Shown one piece after another: positions 14,278 through 20,351 of a DNA stretch of 20,351 nucleotides (position 1 is its first letter; the number at the start of each line of letters is the position of its first letter). Below the pieces are notes generated by a model. It was given only the letters and a program-made list of their open reading frames with translations, did not search any database and was not told where the DNA came from. The position numbers and the translations under genes are program-made. The DNA lies in assembly GCA_028867235.1 (NCBI GenBank), contig JAGWGS010000005.1, positions 1 through 20,351 of the forward strand, read 5' to 3'. This DNA is from Nitrososphaerota archaeon (GTDB taxonomy: Archaea > Thermoproteota > Nitrososphaeria > Nitrososphaerales > Nitrosopumilaceae).

Positions 14278-14716
14278 GATCATATTTCATTTTAAAAAAT
14301 AGCCAATTGTTTCCCTCTGGCTCAAAGTGCACCAAACAATACTTGCCCTTTAGTCTTGAGCCATGTATGTTTACAATCATTTTTTTCTCACTAGACTCTA
14401 CAATCTCAAATGTACCCTTGTCCCAAATCTTCACCTTTCCTGCTCCATAGTTGTCAGCAGGTATCTCTCCCTCAAATGCTGCATATTCTACAGGATGATC
14501 ATCAACAGATATTGCCAGTCGTTTTTCGCCCATTTTTTGAGGAGGTTCTTTTGGCAGGGCCCAACTTTTCAGAGTGTCATTGACTTCAAATCTCAAATCC
14601 CAGTGCAATTTGGTAGCATGGTGCTCTTGTATGACATAAACAGGCCTTACTAATGCAGAATAATCACACTTTTTGGCAATTTCCCTACAAAATGATACAG
14701 ACGGCTCATCTTCCAC
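14270..14716 (-). CDS. Stand-alone LigD-type 3'-phosphoesterase
   Basis: 148 aa with GTG start at 14716. It matches the phosphoesterase (PE) domain of bacterial LigD, which removes 3'-phosphate or terminal ribonucleotides at DNA breaks. The motif VIQEHHATKLHWDLRFE supplies His32, His38, Asp40 and Arg42. LAISVDDHPVEYAAFEGEIP supplies His74 and Tyr78, with the same spacings as His42, His48, Asp50, Arg52, His84 and Tyr88 of Pseudomonas LigD. YGAGKVKIWDKG and the C-terminal WLFFKMK are also family features. Single-domain PE proteins are known in archaea, including Korarchaeum. No polymerase, ligase or Ku gene is in the window. An end-cleaning role in DNA repair is inferred from the family. Confidence 0.88.
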   Translation of the reverse strand: MEDEPSVSFCREIAKKCDYSALVRPVYVIQEHHATKLHWDLRFEVNDTLKSWALPKEPPQKMGEKRLAISVDDHPVEYAAFEGEIPADNYGAGKVKIWDKGTFEIVESSEKKMIVNIHGSRLKGKYCLVHFEPEGNNWLFFKMKYDLK

Positions 14717-14758
14717 GGTACAATATAGGGGTTGTTGTATTAGAATAATTCTGAATGC

Positions 14759-14768
14759 TTATATTTTT
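14759..14768 (+). promoter_or_regulatory. TATA box of the symporter operon
   Basis: TTATATTTTT is centred about 27 nt upstream of ATG 14790, giving a leaderless or near-leaderless message for the DUF3311/symporter pair. Confidence 0.5.
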
Positions 14769-14789
14769 ACGACCTAGTTCAAGAGAAAG

Positions 14790-14990
14790 ATGTCGACTAG
14801 AACCAAGTATATCATCCTAGCCCTACTCATTTTGATACCGTCATTTGTAAACTTGGGAGTTCCAATATACAACAGGAACGACCCAGAATTATTTGGACTA
14901 CCATTTTTCTATTGGTTCCAAACAATTTGGCTCTTTGTATGTACGGGATTTTATTTTGCATATTCTAAAATAATGGAGAAAAAATCATGA
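14790..14990 (+). CDS. DUF3311 small membrane subunit of a symporter
   Basis: 66 aa. Two hydrophobic helices (about 7-25 and 40-58) are separated by PIYNRNDPELFGLPFFYWFQ. The N-R-x-D/E-P-x-(L/I)-F-G-(L/M)-P-F-F-Y pattern is the DUF3311 signature. This family is almost always encoded directly before a sodium/solute symporter, and here the stop overlaps the symporter's ATG (ATGA), so translation is coupled. By analogy it is an accessory subunit that stabilises or assembles the transporter. Confidence 0.88.
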   Translation: MSTRTKYIILALLILIPSFVNLGVPIYNRNDPELFGLPFFYWFQTIWLFVCTGFYFAYSKIMEKKS

Positions 14991-16480
14991 TATCCACAGA
15001 CGTCATAATCGTGTTTGTAGCATTATTTGTGGTCTTTATAGGTCTAGGATTTTATGGCAAGTATTGGCGAAGAGGAGACCTAAACCATGTTCACGAGTGG
15101 TCACTAGCAGGAAGAAAACTTGGTACTGCTCTTGTCTTCTTTTTGATTGGAGCAGACCTGTATACAGCATATAGTTTTGTCGCAATTCCATCAGGAGTAT
15201 TTGCAAAAGGATCGCTGTATTTTTTTGCCATACCGTATGTGATGTTGACTTTTGCCGTAGCACTTGTGACAATGCCAAAACTCTGGACACTCTCACGTGA
15301 GAAAGGATACATCACAGCATCAGACTTTGTAAAAGACAAGTTCAACAGCAAGACGCTTGCAATTATGATTGCAATTACAGGCATTGTTGCAGAATTACCA
15401 TACATTGCTCTTCAGATAGTTGGCATGCAGTCAGTTCTTACTGTGATGCTTGCAGGATATGCCAATTCTCAAATGGTACAAGAAATATCACTGTTGATTG
15501 CATTCATAATTTTAGCAGCATTTACTTATACTAGTGGACTTCGTGGCGCCACACTTACTGCCATATTCAAGGACATACTTGTATGGATAACAGTGATTGC
15601 GGTGATTGTAATAGTTCCAATAAGTATAGGAGGATTTGGAAATGCATTCAAGGCTGCAAGTAGCAGTTATGTTACACTACCAGAGAATTTGGTTCCGGCA
15701 TATGCTACATTGATACTTGGCAGTGCCCTGGCACTTTATCTATACCCTCATGCAATAAACGGAGTTTTGAGTGCTCAAAGCGCCCACAAACTTCGCAGCA
15801 GTACCGCACTCTTACCACTCTATGGAGTTGGACTTGCAATACTTGCACTCATGGGCATATTGGTATATGCAGTACCTGATGCAATGAAATTCTTGTCTGG
15901 CTTTCCAGAAAGCTCAAGAGGAATACTAGTAGTGCCATCCCTTATCCTGTATTCACTTCCTGGCTGGTTCTCAGGTGTTGCGTTGCTTGGGATTTTTGTG
16001 GGCGGTCTAGTGCCTGCAGCAATAATGGCAATGGCTCAAGCAAATCTGCTCACAAGAAACATAGTCAAAGAGATAAAACCAAGTTTGTCTGATAAATCCG
16101 AAATCAAGATAACAAAACTATCTTCAACTATTTTCAAATTTGTTGCACTAGGTTTCGTATTTTCAGTTCCCGCAACCTATGCAATTTCACTACAGTTGCT
16201 AGGAGGCATACTCATTGTACAGATACTACCCGCAGTACTTTTTGGCCTATATACCAAAGTTCTCAAAAAAACGCCATTAATCACAGGATTGTCAGTAGGC
16301 ATTGCATCAGGCATACTTATGATGGAGATGGCAAATAATTTCGGTCAGCTGACATCATCGCTGTTAAAGACGCCACTTGGTCCACTATACATAGCAGTCA
16401 TCTCACTTGGAATTAATCTTGCAATATCATTTGGTGGAAGCATGATACAAAGAAGATGTGACAAAAAATCTACGCCGTGA
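14987..16480 (+). CDS. Sodium/solute symporter (SSS family)
   Basis: 497 aa with about 13 hydrophobic segments. The beginning (a helix, then GKYWRRGDLNHVHEWSLAGR) and the following helix with LIGADLYTAYSFVAIPSG are typical of the SSSF. So is the region around 235-265 (ALALYLYPHAINGVLSAQSA), which corresponds to the segment shared by solute:sodium symporters. An unusually short hydrophilic C-terminus ends in RRCDKKS. It forms an operon with the DUF3311 subunit (4-nt overlap). The substrate cannot be read from sequence; pairs like this in bacteria are linked to monocarboxylates or other small organic acids. A carbon- or nitrogen-scavenging role in an ammonia oxidiser is inference. Confidence 0.88.
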   Translation: MISTDVIIVFVALFVVFIGLGFYGKYWRRGDLNHVHEWSLAGRKLGTALVFFLIGADLYTAYSFVAIPSGVFAKGSLYFFAIPYVMLTFAVALVTMPKLWTLSREKGYITASDFVKDKFNSKTLAIMIAITGIVAELPYIALQIVGMQSVLTVMLAGYANSQMVQEISLLIAFIILAAFTYTSGLRGATLTAIFKDILVWITVIAVIVIVPISIGGFGNAFKAASSSYVTLPENLVPAYATLILGSALALYLYPHAINGVLSAQSAHKLRSSTALLPLYGVGLAILALMGILVYAVPDAMKFLSGFPESSRGILVVPSLILYSLPGWFSGVALLGIFVGGLVPAAIMAMAQANLLTRNIVKEIKPSLSDKSEIKITKLSSTIFKFVALGFVFSVPATYAISLQLLGGILIVQILPAVLFGLYTKVLKKTPLITGLSVGIASGILMMEMANNFGQLTSSLLKTPLGPLYIAVISLGINLAISFGGSMIQRRCDKKSTP

Positions 16481-16516
16481 ATTTATAAGATAAAAATTTA
16501 GAGAATGGTTTTACGA

Positions 16517-17077
16517 TTATTCGTATTCCATCAATTTCTTTTCTTCAAGTAGTGTGTGAAGATTGTGTACAGCTCGGTAGACTTCAGCCTCTTTCTTTGT
16601 TCCAGTACAAACTAATTTTCCAGAGGCAAAGATTAGAACGACAGAGCGTGGATCAAGCATTCTGTGTATCAAACCAGGGAATTGTTCCGGTTCATACATA
16701 CTTCTTGGAAGACTTCGTGCTGCCTTTTCCAAGTGTACTTTTCCACCTAGACTGACAGAAGCCACAATGTTTTGAATTGTAATTTCTGGATTCTTTTTTA
16801 TTTTTATCTTGCCTTTTCGGAGTCGTTGTACTACAGTATTTACTGCGTTTACTGCAGCCTCTTCAGATTTTGATCCAGTACAAACCATTTTACCGGAGCT
16901 GAAGATCAATGTAGCAGTCTTTGGAGATTTTAATCTAAAGACTAGACCTGGAAATTGCTCAGGATGATATTCAACATCAGGGAATTCTTTTGTAATTGCC
17001 ACAAGATCAATTTTTTGGTCTACAGACGCGGATGCGACTACGTTTACGATGTCCACAATCGGTTTTGTTTGCGGCAT
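16517..17077 (-). CDS. tbp: TATA-binding protein
   Basis: 186 aa, normal archaeal TBP length. It recognises TATA boxes and nucleates transcription by recruiting TFB. Two direct repeats of the saddle fold are clear: residues ~8-92 and ~98-180. Each contains the pattern Y-x-P-E-Q-F-P-G-L followed by LIF-(A/S)-SGK-(M/L)-VCTG. The short acidic C-terminus (EEKKLMEYE) is common in archaeal TBPs. ATG 17077 sits 28 nt downstream of a strong TATA (17101-17110), so TBP is likely expressed from its own leaderless promoter. It is convergent with the symporter operon. Confidence 0.97.
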   Translation of the reverse strand: MPQTKPIVDIVNVVASASVDQKIDLVAITKEFPDVEYHPEQFPGLVFRLKSPKTATLIFSSGKMVCTGSKSEEAAVNAVNTVVQRLRKGKIKIKKNPEITIQNIVASVSLGGKVHLEKAARSLPRSMYEPEQFPGLIHRMLDPRSVVLIFASGKLVCTGTKKEAEVYRAVHNLHTLLEEKKLMEYE

Positions 17078-17100
17078 TTAAATAGGTTATAAAGAGGTGC

Positions 17101-17110
17101 CATATATAAC
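17101..17110 (-). promoter_or_regulatory. TATA box of the TBP gene
   Basis: Minus-strand GTTATATATG is the best TATA match in the window, centred 28 nt before the TBP ATG. A second AT-rich element (TTTATAACC) lies closer to the start but at a spacing too short for promoter use. Confidence 0.6.
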
Positions 17111-17177
17111 CACTTACACAAATACCGTGACTTGAAGGGTAAAAGATCTTACAGTACACCTCAAAGACAAGACAACA

Positions 17178-17197
17178 TCGATCACATATTTGATCGA
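17178..17197. promoter_or_regulatory. Inverted repeat in the TBP/small-secreted-protein intergenic region
   Basis: TCGATCA, 6-nt spacer CATATT, TGATCGA: 7-bp perfect arms in the 196-nt gap between the divergent TBP gene and the gene at 17274. It lies about 100 nt from the TBP start and 77 nt before the other start. An operator or a short RNA hairpin are both possible. Nothing else with protein-coding appearance is seen in this gap. Confidence 0.3.
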
Positions 17198-17273
17198 GAT
17201 ATCATATGCCAGACAATTTTCTTGAGACATTCTCAAAGTAAATGTTTTCTACAGATGTGATTGTCATTATACC

Positions 17274-17507
17274 ATGAAGAAAAATTATCTGATCTTAATT
17301 TCCGCTGTCTTTGTTATTTTTGGAATAACACAAGTTTTTGCATGGACTGAGTATACCCCTGTGATATTTGTTGGAGACATGTCACAGATCTATTCCAGTA
17401 TGCCATCCTTCCATGGCTACACTACAGAATTTCTCAACAGCCAAGAAGTAAAACAAGTTTGCTTGGATGCAAGCAATGATGGCGTGAAACTAGATTATTG
17501 CCTATAA
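17274..17507 (+). CDS. Small secreted protein, 77 aa
   Basis: Not recognised. A clear signal peptide (MKK, hydrophobic core YLILISAVFVIFGI, ending near QVFA) precedes a mature peptide of about 54 residues. The mature part is acidic to neutral and contains two cysteines (63 and 76), which could form a disulfide outside the cell. ATG 17274 is the first in frame. No convincing TATA box was found at the leaderless distance, so it may have a longer leader that would include the 17178-17197 inverted repeat. Confidence 0.7.
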   Translation: MKKNYLILISAVFVIFGITQVFAWTEYTPVIFVGDMSQIYSSMPSFHGYTTEFLNSQEVKQVCLDASNDGVKLDYCL

Positions 17508-17540
17508 TAGCACAAATGATCGAGTTGGAAAATTTTCATG

Positions 17541-17550
17541 GTATATATTT
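17541..17550 (+). promoter_or_regulatory. TATA box of the 116-aa gene
   Basis: GTATATATTT is centred about 29 nt before ATG 17575, supporting that start and a leaderless transcript separate from the upstream small secreted protein. Confidence 0.55.
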
Positions 17551-17574
17551 TGGAGAAAGATGTTCTAAGATAAA

Positions 17575-17925
17575 ATGCAATCAAGCTCAGATGAGAATTC
17601 AAGTGATGATAACAGAAGATCAGATATTATCAAGATAAAAAAGGAATTAGAAGAGTCAGAAAAAAAATTTTACAAAGAACTCTCAAGCAAATATTTTCTG
17701 CTTGATAAATTTACTTTTAATCAATTAAAAGACATGTGTACCAATTTGCTTGGAAAAGGGCCAGACATAGAATACCACGAGGACAAGCAGACAAAAAAGA
17801 TGATACCCCTGCCACAGTACAAGGAGGATTACATCTATTTCATCATAGAAGAGTTTGAATTTTTAGAAATAAAGCGGTACGCACTAGAAAACCATATAGT
17901 CACTGGTCAGTTTTTTGAAAAATAG
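17575..17925 (+). CDS. Hypothetical soluble helical protein, 116 aa
   Basis: Not recognised. A Ser/Asp/Asn-rich disordered start (residues 1-16) is followed by a Lys/Glu-rich helix (IIKIKKELEESEKKFYKEL), probably coiled-coil. The C-terminal part is mixed, with aromatic acidic stretches (YIYFIIEEFEFLEIKRY). One cysteine, no metal or nucleotide motif, and no signal peptide or membrane helix. It is cytoplasmic by composition. It ends 6 nt before the stop of the convergent propeller gene. Confidence 0.75.
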   Translation: MQSSSDENSSDDNRRSDIIKIKKELEESEKKFYKELSSKYFLLDKFTFNQLKDMCTNLLGKGPDIEYHEDKQTKKMIPLPQYKEDYIYFIIEEFEFLEIKRYALENHIVTGQFFEK

Positions 17926-17930
17926 CAAAA

Positions 17931-19454
17931 TTATTTGTCATATACAGACAAGCTCACAAATTTTGTGCTTGTGACAAGTCCGTCAGAGGCGCTCAAGCCC
18001 AACGTATAGGTCCCAGGAACAACTCCATCATTTGTAACAAGTATGTTTATTTTATTATCATGAGACGTGTTTATCAGATTTGGTAGAAATTTCACTGTAA
18101 GATTTCCCAATTCAGCAGTAGGAGTTATTGTACTTGATGCATTAAGAACAAGGGTTTCAGGGTTCTTGTTTGCAGGTATGGTCATCTCTATTGAGACATT
18201 CTTGTTTTTGCCAACCACAACATGGGTTGCATTAAGATTTATTTCAAATGGACACTTTACATGCCCGTTTATCATTCCAATTTTATCTGTGTTCCATTCA
18301 GAAAACCATAAAATTTTTTCATCATGTGTATCTTGAGCAATATTTAGAGGATATGTCAGATATCCATCACGTGGCAAAGATGGAATGGAGTATTCCGTAA
18401 GAGTCTTGTTGGATACATCAAATCTTCCAATCTTATTTCCTTCATGCTCATTGAACCACAAGATATTTGATTCATTTGTGCTACGAATCCAAAATGGCAA
18501 GGTAGTAGTGTGAAAAGTATTTTGTGATGTAGGATATCTTGTAACTATGCCGTTGTGAAGATCATACCTTGTCAGAAAACTTGTCCCATGTTCAGTAAGC
18601 CAGACAGTGTTGTTATTTGCATGTATGTCAGTAGGTGAAGAAAATAAAGAAGAATTATCTTTCGGAATTCTACTTGATATTGAGATATTTTGTACAGTAT
18701 TTCCCTTTTTATCAATTGCATATTGTACAATATTTTGAGAGTTGACATTTGCTATCCAGAGAGAATTACCATACAAAAACAAACCAGCAGGTCCGGTATT
18801 GTTTCCAGTATGAAACTCTGATATTTTGTATGCTCCATTTTCTGTTTTGCCAAGAACACCAATAGCATTTCCACGAAGTGTAGTGTACCAGATTTTACCA
18901 CCATAGGATTTCATTTGAAATGGAGTTCCAGATTCCGGCTTGATGGCATAATAGGTATTTTTTATCGGATCAAAATTCCATAATGCCCCTTCTCCATATG
19001 GCGAGAACCATATCTTGTCATCATATTCAAGCATGGTCCAGACCATAGTAGCATTAGCCTTCGCATTCTCATATGGCATTACATCAGACCAGATTTGATG
19101 ACTAGACACAACGCCATTAGAGGGATTTACAGAATAGAGCGTAGCATTTTTTGAAGCAACCCAAACCATGCCATTTTCAGCAACAACAATACCATTTGGT
19201 GCAGAGTTTTCAGGCAAAGAATATTCTGTTACGTATGGGTTCTTGTTTACAGATACAAAAACATCCTGCATGTGAAAATTATTTTCAAGGCTTGTGACCG
19301 CATAAACAATAACAAAAACTGCCAAGACAGAAGCAGCAACCAGAATTACTTTTTTTGATACCAAGCCAACTACTAAAGATGGTACATCGTTTATTAGTCT
19401 CTCGAAGAATTTCAGGTGAACATTTACACATGATGCATTTTTCCATATTGACAA
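17931..19454 (-). CDS. Membrane-anchored Vgb-like (streptogramin lyase-type) beta-propeller
   Basis: 507 aa if started at TTG 19454. No ATG precedes the membrane helix at ~34-54, and a second TTG at 19364 (residue 31) would start just before that helix, so the start is uncertain. Residues ~70-400 carry repeated units such as NGIVVAENGMVWVASK, KIWYTTLRGNAIGVL and NKIGRFDVSNKTLTEYSIP. This W-(V/Y/F) and (I/L)-G-R-x-D pattern belongs to virginiamycin B lyase-type propellers. From ~400 an Ig-like beta domain rich in Asn-x-Ser/Thr sequons follows. The lyase activity is unlikely to be the role; an extracellular binding or surface protein is more plausible. It is divergent from the 19496 gene across a 41-nt gap. 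Confidence 0.78.
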   Translation of the reverse strand: MSIWKNASCVNVHLKFFERLINDVPSLVVGLVSKKVILVAASVLAVFVIVYAVTSLENNFHMQDVFVSVNKNPYVTEYSLPENSAPNGIVVAENGMVWVASKNATLYSVNPSNGVVSSHQIWSDVMPYENAKANATMVWTMLEYDDKIWFSPYGEGALWNFDPIKNTYYAIKPESGTPFQMKSYGGKIWYTTLRGNAIGVLGKTENGAYKISEFHTGNNTGPAGLFLYGNSLWIANVNSQNIVQYAIDKKGNTVQNISISSRIPKDNSSLFSSPTDIHANNNTVWLTEHGTSFLTRYDLHNGIVTRYPTSQNTFHTTTLPFWIRSTNESNILWFNEHEGNKIGRFDVSNKTLTEYSIPSLPRDGYLTYPLNIAQDTHDEKILWFSEWNTDKIGMINGHVKCPFEINLNATHVVVGKNKNVSIEMTIPANKNPETLVLNASSTITPTAELGNLTVKFLPNLINTSHDNKINILVTNDGVVPGTYTLGLSASDGLVTSTKFVSLSVYDK

Positions 19455-19465
19455 ATACAGTCAAT

Positions 19466-19476
19466 GTAATATAGTA
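19466..19476. promoter_or_regulatory. Shared, possibly bidirectional TATA element
   Basis: GTAATATAGTA lies in the 41-nt gap between divergent genes. It is centred 25 nt before GTG 19496 on the plus strand. Read on the minus strand it is also TATA-like (TACTATATTAC) and would place a start near 19446, inside the Vgb-like gene's proposed 5' end. Confidence 0.45.
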
Positions 19477-19495
19477 AAACATTCTCTGAATACAT

Positions 19496-20020
19496 GTGAG
19501 AAAACGATTCTATCTTTTCCTTCCAATTTATCTAGGTTTTTTTGTAGTACTAGGAGTATACGAAGTAAACCATCCTCCATTTAGTACAGATTCTGCAAGA
19601 ATTGGAGATTATGAAATCAAAATAGAAACAACTCCCCCTGTACCAGAGGTGGGGAAGATAACAACCATTCATTTCCTAGTACTTGATAAAAACGAAAATC
19701 CCGTAGATAATTTCAGGATGGGAGCAAAGATATACTACAATGACGATATCATCAGTTCGTTTCCAGATGCAGACCACAGTTCTGGCAAATGGGATTTAGA
19801 TTATACCTTCAAGGAATCTGGAAATCATGTGATACGTGTTGATCTTGTAGACTTCAAAAATGGTGGAATTCTATCCTATGCATTCAACATGGGAGTCCTC
19901 AACTTTTACATGAACGTGTTTACGTACTTGATAATAGCTGGGCTTGCCGGTGCAGGAGGCATAATACTTGCCATCATAATATTTCAAAAGAAAATGGGAC
20001 CAAAGAAGAGTAGAATTTAG
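19496..20020 (+). CDS. Membrane-anchored protein with an Ig-like/YtkA-FixH-like domain
   Basis: 174 aa with GTG start at 19496, set by the TATA element 25 nt upstream; the overlapping ATG at 19494 is followed at once by TGA. An N-terminal helix (FYLFLPIYLGFFVVLGVY) precedes a beta-rich extracellular domain at ~38-125. Its pattern (YEIKIETTPPVPEVGKITTI, then FLVLDKNENPVDNF) is that of YtkA/FixH/CopC-type Ig-like domains. A C-terminal helix (~142-162) and a basic tail KKMGPKKSR follow. No CopC-type His/Met copper cluster is evident. The protein is anchored at both ends. Its function is unknown. Confidence 0.75.
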   Translation: MRKRFYLFLPIYLGFFVVLGVYEVNHPPFSTDSARIGDYEIKIETTPPVPEVGKITTIHFLVLDKNENPVDNFRMGAKIYYNDDIISSFPDADHSSGKWDLDYTFKESGNHVIRVDLVDFKNGGILSYAFNMGVLNFYMNVFTYLIIAGLAGAGGIILAIIIFQKKMGPKKSRI

Positions 20021-20150
20021 TGGCGTGGCCCTCTAATGCAGGATGCTTGGAGATTACCTCCTTTGGAATCAACGCCATTGCGTGCATTCGTGAAAGATTC
20101 CTGCGGGACCACGCGTCGTCAAGCCATCAAGAGTGACTTTACGATCACAT
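20021..20150. ncRNA. GC-rich, self-complementary block, candidate structured RNA
   Basis: The block is clearly richer in G and C than the AT-rich flanks. GCGTGGCCC (20023-20031) pairs with GGGACCACGC about 75 nt downstream, with one bulged A. Just inside, GCAGG pairs with CCTGC. Smaller hairpins GGAG/CTCC and ACGC/GCGT, and an alternative GGAATC/GATTCC stem that competes with GCAGG/CCTGC, lie between. A further GTGA/TCAC hairpin follows. On the minus strand a TATA-like TTATAATATG (~20154-20163) would start a transcript near 20133, and T-rich DNA follows at the other end, so the minus strand is slightly favoured. Against: the plus strand is open for 46 codons directly after the upstream stop. 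It matches no tRNA, 5S, RNase P or SRP consensus I know. Confidence 0.45.
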
Positions 20151-20250
20151 ACATATTATAATTTTAAATTATTTAAGAATTTATGTCAAAAAATATTTCT
20201 CAAACTATATTAAATCACATTCTTATAGAAAAAAAGCATTTTTTATCAAA

Positions 20251-20351
20251 TTATTCGAGCATGTTCCAAAACCTAGAGTAACGAAAAAGTCCGACCCACC
20301 CAGAGATGAATGAAACTATAGACAGTGTAAATAATATGTACATGTCTCTTT
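20251..20351 (-). CDS. C-terminus of a membrane protein, truncated by the window edge
   Basis: The minus-strand frame enters from the right edge and ends in TAA at 20251. The last ~30 residues form a membrane helix (YILFTLSIVSFISGWVGLF) followed by a short cytoplasmic tail RYSRFWNMLE. The composition is much more protein-like than the competing plus-strand frame beginning at 20306, which is short and polar. The family cannot be named from this fragment. Between this stop and the GC-rich block lie about 90 nt of AT-rich DNA with no other feature seen. Confidence 0.5.
   Translation of the reverse strand, partial: RDMYILFTLSIVSFISGWVGLFRYSRFWNMLE

Noticed and set aside
19285..19446. Minus-strand Cys-rich 54-codon frame beginning MEKCIMCKC
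   Set aside because: It overlaps the Vgb-like N-terminus out of frame and its cysteines come from reading hydrophobic codons in a shifted frame. It is kept only as a start-site caveat.
20021..20161. Plus-strand 46-codon frame across the GC-rich block
   Set aside because: It is open but follows directly after a stop, has no promoter or ribosome site, and shows no recognisable protein. The nested complementarity is better explained by RNA structure, although not decisively.
20306..20351. Plus-strand start MNETIDSV... running off the right edge
   Set aside because: It is too short to judge, and the opposite strand encodes a convincing membrane helix with a natural stop.
1..20351. tRNA, rRNA, CRISPR array, insertion sequence or integrase
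   Set aside because: None was seen: no repeat-spacer pattern, no transposase or integrase motif, no T-arm consensus or rRNA-like stretch. The right-end GC block resembles none of the standard stable RNAs.

Overview
The window looks like a chromosomal segment of an ammonia-oxidising type thaumarchaeon (Nitrososphaerota; Nitrosopumilus, Nitrosarchaeum or Nitrosotalea-like). The evidence is an archaeal EF-2, a two-repeat TATA-binding protein, two futalosine-pathway menaquinone genes, a PEFG-CTERM-type C-terminus on a surface protein, AT-rich DNA, and TATA-like boxes about 24-30 nt upstream of many start codons, the spacing expected for leaderless archaeal mRNAs. The assignment rests on gene content read by eye, not on a search.

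Layout. Positions 1-884 hold the end of a short operon of two unrecognised genes. Positions 1020-2650 are an accessory patch. It contains a 46-aa C2H2 zinc-finger protein too short for ordinary gene calling, a Fic/Doc-fold protein that has lost the catalytic histidine, a 30-aa acidic ORF overlapping its stop, a 17-nt palindrome followed by a frame-broken small gene, and an orphan PD-(D/E)XK-like protein. Positions 2689-4881 encode EF-2. Positions 5077-10833 hold mqnD, a small membrane protein, a Cu+-ATPase (copA) divergent from an Lrp-type HTH/TRASH copper regulator, mqnE, and a divergent VOC protein resembling methylmalonyl-CoA epimerase. Positions 10842-12684 encode a surface beta-propeller with an archaeosortase-type tail and an unrecognised small protein. 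Positions 12766-16480 encode a tandem-nitroreductase SagB-like protein, a stand-alone LigD-type 3'-phosphoesterase, and a DUF3311/sodium-solute symporter pair. TBP follows, then small unknowns, a Vgb-like propeller and a membrane-anchored Ig-like protein that share a 41-bp divergent promoter region. The right end has a GC-rich, strongly self-complementary block (about 20021-20150) and the C-terminus of a leftward membrane protein.

How the genes fit together. MqnD and MqnE belong to the futalosine route to menaquinone. CopA and the TRASH regulator form a self-contained copper export and sensing unit with a palindrome in their shared promoter. The two secreted propellers, the PEFG-tailed protein and the Ig-like membrane protein are envelope proteins. 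The VOC protein could serve the 3-hydroxypropionate/4-hydroxybutyrate cycle. Best leads for something undescribed are the GC-rich structured block near 20.1 kb, the degenerate Doc-like gene with its tiny overlapping partner, and the palindrome plus broken small gene beside it.
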